Assembly: GCA_013329905.1 (NCBI GenBank)
Contig: DUJH01000023.1
Coordinates: forward strand, 4,982-13,641
DNA length: 8,660 nucleotides
Source: Candidatus Thalassarchaeaceae archaeon
GTDB taxonomy: Archaea > Thermoplasmatota > Poseidoniia > Poseidoniales > Thalassarchaeaceae
Direction of reading: 5' to 3'
In this document: positions 1-6,348 of the stretch, piece by piece
How positions within the stretch are numbered: the stretch's first letter is position 1
Layout: the number at the start of each line of letters is the position of its first letter
Translations under genes and position numbers: made by a program
The notes under the pieces: model-generated
Told to the model about the DNA's origin: nothing
Database searches by the model: none
What the model saw: only the letters and a program-made list of their open reading frames with translations

Positions 1-1590
1 GTGGCGGTGGATCTCTTCGATAGCGCCACGCCACGTATCTACGACCTTGTCATCGAGGGTGGAGGCCAAGATGTACACGGTTTTTCGAATAGTTGGAGAT
101 ACGGAGTTGGCCTCTCAGTCGGTGCCTATTCAGCGCCTATAATCGATGGACTAACCGTCAATGGACTCATCAGCAGGGGCATCAATTACTGGGGTAATTC
201 CGGTGGAATGGTATCGAATGTTGAAATCAGCAATATCTCAGGTGCGACCCTCGCTGTAGGGGCAGGTATCTGGGTAGAGGATTCGCGCCCGTTGATCACC
301 GATGTCAACATCGAAAGGAGTGACAACGGAATCTACGTTCGACACATCACCTCAGGATGGACGACCCGTCCGACTTTCCATAGGACGGTCATTGAGGACT
401 GCATGTACCGTGGTGTAATGGTTGAGCAATACAATCACAGCCAATTTTCCAACCTACCCGCGCACGCGGTCTTCGTCGACCTCGAAGTGCGCGGAACAGG
501 CGGCCCTGACGCCAAGACACCAGGGCTAGGAATGGCCGCGTTCGAAATCAATACCAGCGGCGTCATGGTCGACAACGCACTCATCGAGGACAATCCCGTT
601 GTCGGATTCAAAGCATATCTCATCGGATCTTCTACTATCATCAACGGGCTTGAGTTGGACAATAATGGCAAACCTCTAGCAAACGCGCCGATTAATGACA
701 AAGCTGGCCTATTCATGCGCAGCATCAATTGGGCGCCAGTAATCAACGACCTCGTCGTCACCAATTCGTCTGGTACAGGAGTTTTGCTTTGGAAGGGCGG
801 AGCACAAGGTCAGGATTGGTGGGTTTCAGACAACGGAGCCAGTGGAGTCGATTTCCGTGAGTTCCACCCCGACGTCACGATTCTGCGAAGTCACAACAAT
901 ATTGGCCACGGGGTCGCAGTCAGGGATTCGAGCAATGTCGAGCTAGCTTACGTCGTTACCTCGGGTAATGGGCTAGGCGCGACGACTCCTGAAGCGGGAG
1001 CCGGATTATACTTCGATGAAGCCAATGATGTGATGAGCGGTGGCAAGAATGTCTCATGCTTCACTTGCATCTCGTCCGGTGACCAGCACGGTATCGTCGC
1101 GCGTGATAGTATAGATTTGCAATTGCTATCTGTCGAGGTTCACGATCCGCTCAGTGGACCTGGCCTTGACATTGACAATAGTGGATTACCGCGAGATGGC
1201 GAGATTCTCATCGATGATTTGCGAATCGACCTCAATAGCAGCGGTTACGCGATTGAACTCGAGGACGTAAATGCGGTGATTAACGGCCTCGACCTCTCCG
1301 GAAACAATGGAGGAGTCTACTGGAGCGCTGGAGATGATTACACCTCGATCCTCTCATCAAGCACGATTTCCGGAATCGGAGGAACTTGCTTCGACCTCGT
1401 CGATCACACTGAATTGCTCGTTCACAACCTCGGTCTTGCTTGCTCGACAGGTTCGCGACCGAGCATTGAATCCAGCTTCGTCAATCTCACAGATTCGGGC
1501 TTCATATCAGGAAGTGCGCACGAGACTACATTCCATCTCGAAGCCTCGAGCCATGTGAGGTGGATTTCATCTGGCTCAATCTCCGAACCT
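1..1590 (+). repeat. Protein-level repeats: right-handed parallel beta-helix coils
   Basis: The translation holds about 18 degenerate coils of roughly 22-30 residues. Each has a hydrophobic strand such as IIDGLTVNG, LITDVNIERSDNGIYV, TIINGLELDNNG, VINDLVVTNSSGTGVLLW or AVINGLDLSGNNGGVYW, followed by an N/D/G turn. This alternation is typical of the PbH1/NosD-like beta-helix families (pectate-lyase-like fold). No conserved lyase or hydrolase Asp/Arg cluster stands out, so a binding or structural role is as likely as an enzymatic one. The repeats are visible only in protein, not as DNA-level identity, so they are old. More coils probably lie upstream of the window. Confidence 0.75.
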
Positions 1591-4218
1591 TCGTTTGGAG
1601 AATCAGATAGCATACTCGACATCATGTGGTTTATCGAGGCTCACGCGGTCAATCAGTTGTCCCGACACATCCCTTTAGCGGAGGTGAATATCTCATTCGA
1701 ATCTTGGGAGTCTGAGGAATCGACAAGCCTTCCGTATCGCGGTTTCGAAACACTTGGTCCCTTCGTAGGGGCACGCTGGATACCCTCACAAGGTTGGTCT
1801 CAGGACAATATCGCTTACGTTGGCTGTGATTATGATGGGATTCACAATGACACGGCGGCTGTGACTCTCGATGCTGACCTAGTTGTCTATTGTCGACTCG
1901 ATTTGTCTAACCAGCCGCCGTTCATCATTTGGACGACGCCTGAGGATGAGGCGGAGTTCCCCAGTGGGTCTTCAGTGATTCTAGATGCGGCTGCTTCTTG
2001 GGATTTGGATGACGACCCGCTGACCTTCACTTGGACCAGCAGCCTCGATGGAGACCTGCACGCCTCCTGCTTTGGGACGCTTCCCGCAGGCGATAATGGA
2101 TCATACTTCGTGACGAATAATCCACCCGAGACTGCTGATGGCTGCCTCTCGGATGGTGAGCAAGAGATCACTCTCGAGGTCTGCGACAATGAGAATCACT
2201 GTGTAAGCGAGACGCGTACAATCGAGTTGTTCAATCGGCCACCTTCCCTCTCGGTTTCGACCTCACCTAGCATTTCATCTTGGGGAATCATGCACCTCGG
2301 TCGAACTGCCAATGCGACGATTTCACTAGACGGCAGCAGCGATCCTGAAAATGACCCGCTGACTTGTTGGGTCGAGGCGAATTATGGTTTCTCGACTCCA
2401 ACCGATGAGGGATGTCCGATGTTATTCGACCTCGGATTTCCCGGCGCACCGACACAATTCACGCTGACAATTCATCTCTCGGATGGAAATAATCCCGATG
2501 TGACTTGGAGCTTCGATGTGAGGTTGTTTAACGAGGTACCGGCGGCAGAATTCGATGTGCTGAGAGCCGGTGAGGCCTCTGCCAATCTAGTTCATCTCGA
2601 CGGGACGATGGTCAGTGACCCTGAGGGCGACGAGGTCAGATTCGAGTTTTGGAGTGACCTTGACGGACTACTAGCCGAAGGCACGACGCCAGACTTTGCC
2701 ATCGAATGGCAAGGCTGGCTCACAAAGGGATTCCACACCATTACGATGTACACCAGCGACGACCGCTCGGCTCACAGCAATACCTGGAATTCCGCTTCCG
2801 CTCAAGTAAGCGTCAACAACTCAGCGCCTGCCGCGGTCATAGCCCAACCGGCAGACCAAACGCTCACAGATTCAGGTGAAATCATTCGCTTCGATTCAAC
2901 TGGCTCGGGGGATTGGGACCTCGCTTGTGGCGACTTACCAGACAATGGCTCGGGCTTCGTCTGCAGTCCGACAGCGGCATCGAGCAACGATCTCGTCAGC
3001 GTTGTTTGGACCTCCGACAGATTGCTCGAGCCGATCGGCAGCGGTTGGATCCTTGATGCTCGGCTGCCGAAAGGATACCACACAGTTACACTCACCGTCG
3101 ACGATGGATCGGGAAATGCTGACAGCACATCCATCGTCATCAGAGTCGAGGAATCAGCACCAATCCTAATCCTCGACTCACCAATACCAGATGTCGAAGT
3201 CTACTCGAATGGACCGGTTCTCTTCGACTTCCGTCGGTCCTTCGACCCCGACGGCGACGACTTCACCGTCACAGTCACATCCAATCTGCTTCTCGAACCA
3301 ATCCTTGAGGACAGGACCAACGAGTATTGGTACAACGATTACCTACCTGCCGGCGAGCACGAATTAACCTTCGAACTCAGAGACTCAACCAACCGAGTAA
3401 GAACTCACACTCAGACACTCAACGTGATGGAAACCGGACCAGTCGCAGTAATCGATGGATTGCTCGACGGTCAATACATCTCTCCGGGAACAACACTCAC
3501 TCTCGATGGCTCGCAGTCATACGATTATGACGATGATATCGTGCTCTACCAATGGACTACCAGCGATGGCACTATGCTCGGCGACCGCGACATCATCGAG
3601 GTCGCCTTCAACCCCGGTCTAATCCGCATCGACTTGCTGGTCAAGGATTCTCGTGGAATCACCTCGACCATCTCGGTCAACCTGACGATTGGATCCTCGT
3701 CGCCAAGCCTCTCCAACATGCAAATAGATCCAATAGAAATCGACTTGGACAAATCAACCCAAGTCACAATCACGGTGACTCTGGAAGATCCCGACGGAAC
3801 CACCCAAGTTGTGCTTGGTGTGATGAAGGAGGGTGGTGATGAGCTCAATCTGACCTTCCAAGACGACGGTATGCGCGGAGACGAAATCGCGTATGACGGA
3901 ATCTGGACCTACGTTGGCACATGGCGAATCGAGGACGCTGGATGGGTCAAGGTCGAGGTCTGGGCAATAGATGGCGAATTCACTAGCCCAGCCCTCGTTG
4001 AAGTTCTAACAGTTGAAGAGCCCCAATCGACCAATCTCCTGACTTGGTTGGTGGGAAGTGGACTACCATATTTCATCGGCGTTTTGGTTATCTTAATCCT
4101 CGCTGGTATGGCCTATCAGAAGCAGCGCAGTGAGGCGATTCAACGCGATCTTGACATGATTGAATCGTGGTCAACCTTCAATCCGAGAGAACTCGATGAC
4201 GAGTTTGACGAGGACTGA
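1..4218 (+). CDS. Giant membrane-anchored surface protein: beta-helix plus Ig/PKD-like domains (5'-partial)
   Basis: The reading frame is open at the left edge and enters mid-coil with no signal peptide, so the GTG at position 1 is unlikely to be the true start. Numbering residues from position 1, the 1405 visible residues comprise: parallel beta-helix coils (1 to about 530); a linker domain (530-637); Ig/PKD-like domains with boundaries near N637, N745, N844, S941, S1052, T1145 and S1232; a membrane-proximal domain with an acidic loop (about 1235-1337); one transmembrane helix (about 1351-1373); and a 30-residue cytoplasmic tail ending in acidic residues. The protein is strongly acidic, has 15 cysteines (all before residue 989) and about 15 N-X-S/T sequons. 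This is the layout of an exported protein held by a C-terminal anchor. A role in adhesion, polysaccharide binding or cell-surface structure is plausible, but no catalytic motif is recognisable. It converges on the downstream glycosyltransferase with a 25-bp gap. Confidence 0.9.
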   Translation: MAVDLFDSATPRIYDLVIEGGGQDVHGFSNSWRYGVGLSVGAYSAPIIDGLTVNGLISRGINYWGNSGGMVSNVEISNISGATLAVGAGIWVEDSRPLITDVNIERSDNGIYVRHITSGWTTRPTFHRTVIEDCMYRGVMVEQYNHSQFSNLPAHAVFVDLEVRGTGGPDAKTPGLGMAAFEINTSGVMVDNALIEDNPVVGFKAYLIGSSTIINGLELDNNGKPLANAPINDKAGLFMRSINWAPVINDLVVTNSSGTGVLLWKGGAQGQDWWVSDNGASGVDFREFHPDVTILRSHNNIGHGVAVRDSSNVELAYVVTSGNGLGATTPEAGAGLYFDEANDVMSGGKNVSCFTCISSGDQHGIVARDSIDLQLLSVEVHDPLSGPGLDIDNSGLPRDGEILIDDLRIDLNSSGYAIELEDVNAVINGLDLSGNNGGVYWSAGDDYTSILSSSTISGIGGTCFDLVDHTELLVHNLGLACSTGSRPSIESSFVNLTDSGFISGSAHETTFHLEASSHVRWISSGSISEPSFGESDSILDIMWFIEAHAVNQLSRHIPLAEVNISFESWESEESTSLPYRGFETLGPFVGARWIPSQGWSQDNIAYVGCDYDGIHNDTAAVTLDADLVVYCRLDLSNQPPFIIWTTPEDEAEFPSGSSVILDAAASWDLDDDPLTFTWTSSLDGDLHASCFGTLPAGDNGSYFVTNNPPETADGCLSDGEQEITLEVCDNENHCVSETRTIELFNRPPSLSVSTSPSISSWGIMHLGRTANATISLDGSSDPENDPLTCWVEANYGFSTPTDEGCPMLFDLGFPGAPTQFTLTIHLSDGNNPDVTWSFDVRLFNEVPAAEFDVLRAGEASANLVHLDGTMVSDPEGDEVRFEFWSDLDGLLAEGTTPDFAIEWQGWLTKGFHTITMYTSDDRSAHSNTWNSASAQVSVNNSAPAAVIAQPADQTLTDSGEIIRFDSTGSGDWDLACGDLPDNGSGFVCSPTAASSNDLVSVVWTSDRLLEPIGSGWILDARLPKGYHTVTLTVDDGSGNADSTSIVIRVEESAPILILDSPIPDVEVYSNGPVLFDFRRSFDPDGDDFTVTVTSNLLLEPILEDRTNEYWYNDYLPAGEHELTFELRDSTNRVRTHTQTLNVMETGPVAVIDGLLDGQYISPGTTLTLDGSQSYDYDDDIVLYQWTTSDGTMLGDRDIIEVAFNPGLIRIDLLVKDSRGITSTISVNLTIGSSSPSLSNMQIDPIEIDLDKSTQVTITVTLEDPDGTTQVVLGVMKEGGDELNLTFQDDGMRGDEIAYDGIWTYVGTWRIEDAGWVKVEVWAIDGEFTSPALVEVLTVEEPQSTNLLTWLVGSGLPYFIGVLVILILAGMAYQKQRSEAIQRDLDMIESWSTFNPRELDDEFDED
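1912..3702 (+). repeat. Protein-level repeats: tandem Ig/PKD-like domains
   Basis: Six consecutive domains of about 85-110 residues each begin near an (N)xPP or S/T-x-P motif. They carry a D-P-(E/D)-(G/N)-D signature (for example DPENDPLT, DPEGDEVRF, DPDGDDFTV), then a W/V-T-S strand, and end with an LP-x-G-x-H-x-x-T-type strand and an Asp-containing tail. This is the PKD/Ig-like beta-sandwich pattern common in archaeal and bacterial surface proteins. The fourth and fifth domains share TSxxLLEPI followed by LPxGxH and look like the most recently duplicated pair. The Asp-rich loops could bind calcium, but that is inference. Confidence 0.75.
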
Positions 4219-4243
4219 TTCAACGACTGTTGACGGTGAATGA

Positions 4244-4975
4244 TCACTCGGGGCCCCATTGCGTGACCTGACGGGTCAAGCCGAGGCGATGAGTGAAGAG
4301 GAAGCGCAAGTTGAGTAGACCATCGCCCCAGGTGTTGATTTCGGCCTCGCCGACGCGAGGCCGGTAAGGAACGCTGACCTCTGCAGTCTTCTTCTTGCCG
4401 AGATAGCGTCGAGCGCGTATCTTGAATTCCTGAGAAAGGGGCATGCCATCATGCTTAGGGCGAACTCGCTCATCCTCAAAGATCGACTTACGGAATACCC
4501 ACATTCCACTCTGGGAATCGTGTATACCATACCAGTAGAGTAGCGTTGCAGTGGTCGAGAGGACCCAGTTACCGAAGCCGTGTAGGCCGGGCATTGCGCC
4601 TTCCTCAGCGCGGCGTAGACGGTCGCAGGTAATCCACTGAAGGTTCTCGTCGATGAGCTTCTTGACTAGCGCAGGAACCTCTTCTCCGGGATAAGTGCAG
4701 TCAGCGTCCATGGTGATAATAATCTGTCCGGGGGCCATCGCGAATCCAGTCTTGTAGGCGCGCCCGTAGCCCTTGCGAGGCTCCAGATACACAGTCGCTC
4801 CCTCTTGCTCGGCCAACTCGCGCGTACGGTCGGTTGAGTTCCCATCAATGACGAGGAAGTCCAGCTTTTCGCACCAGCCATCGTTCGGGACCGAGCGGAT
4901 GGTATCGACGATGGCAGCCTCCTCGTTTCGAGTCGGGATGACTACAGTGACGTGAACAGGTAGCGTTTCTGACAT
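4244..4975 (-). CDS. Family 2 glycosyltransferase, dolichol-phosphate-hexose synthase-like
   Basis: This 243-residue GT-A enzyme probably transfers a hexose from a nucleotide sugar, most likely onto a polyprenyl/dolichyl phosphate on the cytoplasmic face of the membrane. The N-terminal nucleotide-binding strand VTVVIPTRNEE (9-19) is followed by DGNSTDRT (44-51), a KGYGRA segment (68-73) and the metal-binding DAD (90-92) within MDADCTYP. Later come DSQSGMWVF (153-161) and YRPRVGEAEINTWGDG (204-219), both typical of DPM1/DPG-synthase relatives. No C-terminal transmembrane helix is present, so it should be soluble or peripheral, like the short DPM1 type. The ATG at 4975 sits directly before the first beta strand, and no clear Shine-Dalgarno precedes it, which fits a short-leader archaeal transcript. 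It is divergent from the GT4 gene and convergent with the surface-protein gene. Sugar and acceptor cannot be assigned from sequence. Confidence 0.88.
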   Translation of the reverse strand: MSETLPVHVTVVIPTRNEEAAIVDTIRSVPNDGWCEKLDFLVIDGNSTDRTRELAEQEGATVYLEPRKGYGRAYKTGFAMAPGQIIITMDADCTYPGEEVPALVKKLIDENLQWITCDRLRRAEEGAMPGLHGFGNWVLSTTATLLYWYGIHDSQSGMWVFRKSIFEDERVRPKHDGMPLSQEFKIRARRYLGKKKTAEVSVPYRPRVGEAEINTWGDGLLNLRFLFTHRLGLTRQVTQWGPE

Positions 4976-4981
4976 CTGAAT

Positions 4982-5033
4982 CGAGTCCGGCGACCTGACG
5001 GACCGCTATGAATGATACTGGCGCTCGGACTCG
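4982..5033. repeat. 8-bp perfect inverted repeat upstream of the GT2 gene
   Basis: CGAGTCCG at 4982-4989 is the exact reverse complement of CGGACTCG at 5026-5033, with 36 nt between the arms. The arms bracket the AT-rich block at about 5006-5019 and begin 7 nt upstream of the GT2 start codon. This could be an operator pair around a promoter or a stem in the 5' leader. The pairing is a sequence fact; the function is unknown. Confidence 0.5.
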
Positions 5034-5041
5034 GGCGATTC

Positions 5042-5118
5042 GTGCCACTTCGAATGGGATATTGGTGCAGAAGCGGCACTGCTCAAGACGGATTGTGCGC
5101 GACGCGAAGCCCATTCGA
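5042..5118. repeat. Overlapping inverted repeats upstream of the GT4 gene
   Basis: TCGAATGGG at 5050-5058 is the exact reverse complement of CCCATTCGA at 5110-5118 (9 bp, 51-nt spacer). A second, imperfect pair is GTGCCACTT at 5042-5050 with AAGCGGCAC at 5071-5079 (8 of 9 pairs, 20-nt spacer). The two pairs share position 5050, so their stems would be largely compatible or compete only at the junction. The right arm at 5110-5118 abuts the candidate promoter element of the GT4 gene. The function is unknown. Confidence 0.5.
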
Positions 5119-5154
5119 TTGAAATGAGCGTTCGGAGAGCGAGGCTCGGTTGGA

Positions 5155-6348
5155 ATGGGTCTGCACATCGCTATGCTGTCTGCCGAGTACCCTCCTAGGT
5201 GGGGGGGAATGGGCTCGACCGTATTCCATCTCTCGGCCGCTTTGGTCAAGCTGGGTCACCGCATTACCGTCATCACTCGCAAAGGCGGTGGTCAGTCTCC
5301 TGTTCAAGACGGAGTTTCGGTGCGAGAGGTCAATTGGCTGTATGCACCGATGGCTTTCACCAAATCCTACGGCAAGCACGCGCTTGCCGACCTCAAGACA
5401 TTGCACTCGACAGACGAGGTCGATATCGTCCATCTTCATTGCCCTATGATATCGTGGTCGGCGGCGCAGTTCGCCGATTGCCGCGAAAATATTGCACCGA
5501 TTGTCTCCTCCCTCCACGGCTCCTGGTTGGGCGAGCGAGATGGTTTGAGAACCGCCGCCGCCCAGAAGGAGGCCGCTGTTTGGGCAAATCCGAATGATCT
5601 CGCAATTCTTCTCAGCGCCGGTCATTATGCCAAGTTTGAGAGGGCCGCGCTGGCGGGCTCGGACATCTGCGTCGCCAATTCCGAGGCCACAAAGTCTGAC
5701 TTTCTCGATCGTTACTCGCCCTCATCGGATTGGAATTGCGAAGTCATCCATTGGGGCGTCGACACCGAGATGTTCTATCCGACTGACGAAGCAAGTGAGA
5801 CCGAAACACGACTCCTACTTGCCGTCGGTCGACTAGCCGCTCGCAAGGGATACGGCTCTCTGCTGCGCGCCTTTGCCGAGGTAAAGAAGCGACAGCCGAA
5901 CACAGAATTACTCATCGTCGGCCGTGGTAACCTGCGCCGCAGGCTCGAGAAACAGGCCAAGAAACTCGGTATCGCTGATTCGGTTCGAATAGACTCCGGG
6001 ATGCCATTCGACGAGCTCGCAGCAGAATTCCGCCGAGCCGACCTCGTTGTCTATCCATCTTACTATGAAGGTCAAGGCCTCATCCCGCTCGAAGCAATGG
6101 CCTCTGGAACTCCCGTCGCAACAGTAGACCACGGCCCACTTCCAGAAATGGTCGACGAGTCGGTGGGCAGCCTCTTCACAATGGCCAACACCGATTCGAT
6201 GTCAAGCGCTATCCTAGCCCTCCTCGCTGACCCCGAAGGCCTCGCAGCCCGAGGACGCGCAGGGCGGGAGCGCGTGGTCGAGCGGTTCACTTACGGCCAC
6301 AATGCTGAGCGATTCAACGTGATTTATCGTCAACTTTCAGACCAATGA
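5155..6348 (+). CDS. GT-B glycosyltransferase (family 4 type, glycogen synthase/WcaA-like fold)
   Basis: This 397-residue retaining-type glycosyltransferase has two Rossmann-like domains. The N-terminal domain opens with IAMLSAEYPPRWGGMG (5-20), the usual glycine-rich acceptor-side loop, and contains IVHLHCP (91-97) and SSLHGSW (118-124). The C-terminal domain carries VGRLAARKG (224-232), ELLIVGRG (251-258), and EGQGLIPLE (305-313), which gives the donor-binding E-x7-E motif, followed by MASGTPV. The ATG at 5155 places the first strand at residues 3-9, as expected for the family, so this start is preferred although the preceding Shine-Dalgarno is weak. There is no transmembrane segment, so it is cytoplasmic or peripheral. 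The stop codon overlaps the next gene's ATG by 4 bp. A role in surface polysaccharide or glycoprotein glycan assembly is likely, but the donor and acceptor sugars are not deducible. Confidence 0.9.
   Translation: MGLHIAMLSAEYPPRWGGMGSTVFHLSAALVKLGHRITVITRKGGGQSPVQDGVSVREVNWLYAPMAFTKSYGKHALADLKTLHSTDEVDIVHLHCPMISWSAAQFADCRENIAPIVSSLHGSWLGERDGLRTAAAQKEAAVWANPNDLAILLSAGHYAKFERAALAGSDICVANSEATKSDFLDRYSPSSDWNCEVIHWGVDTEMFYPTDEASETETRLLLAVGRLAARKGYGSLLRAFAEVKKRQPNTELLIVGRGNLRRRLEKQAKKLGIADSVRIDSGMPFDELAAEFRRADLVVYPSYYEGQGLIPLEAMASGTPVATVDHGPLPEMVDESVGSLFTMANTDSMSSAILALLADPEGLAARGRAGRERVVERFTYGHNAERFNVIYRQLSDQ

Larger units (their letters stand above)
4976..5154. promoter_or_regulatory. Divergent intergenic control region between the two glycosyltransferase genes
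   Basis: This 179-bp gap separates divergent start codons, so promoters for both genes should lie here. The relatively AT-rich blocks are CTATGAATGATACT (about 5006-5019, some 37 nt upstream of the minus-strand ATG) and CGATTGAAATGA (about 5116-5127, some 33 nt upstream of the plus-strand ATG). Both are at a suitable distance for archaeal TATA elements with short leaders, but neither is a good match to a consensus. Several inverted repeats surround them (see the separate entries). No ORF with protein-like composition and no known RNA family is recognised here. Confidence 0.45.

Noticed and set aside
1..3. GTG at position 1 as the start codon of the surface protein.
   Set aside because: There is no signal peptide after it and the sequence is already inside a beta-helix coil, so the gene almost certainly begins upstream of the window.
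4265..5001. The 10-mer GACCTGACGG occurs at 4265-4274 and 4992-5001, flanking the GT2 gene.
   Set aside because: Ten-base identities are expected many times by chance in a window this size, the first copy is within coding sequence, and no target-site or element structure accompanies them.
4845..5249. A 134-codon open frame on the minus strand overlapping the GT2 start and the intergenic region.
   Set aside because: It overlaps the GT2 gene in a different frame and the translation is Arg/His/Cys-rich without recognisable structure.
5083..5625. A 180-codon open frame on the minus strand across the intergenic region and the start of the GT4 gene.
   Set aside because: It is antisense to a clearly conserved glycosyltransferase N-terminus, and its translation has no protein-like hydrophobic pattern or motif.
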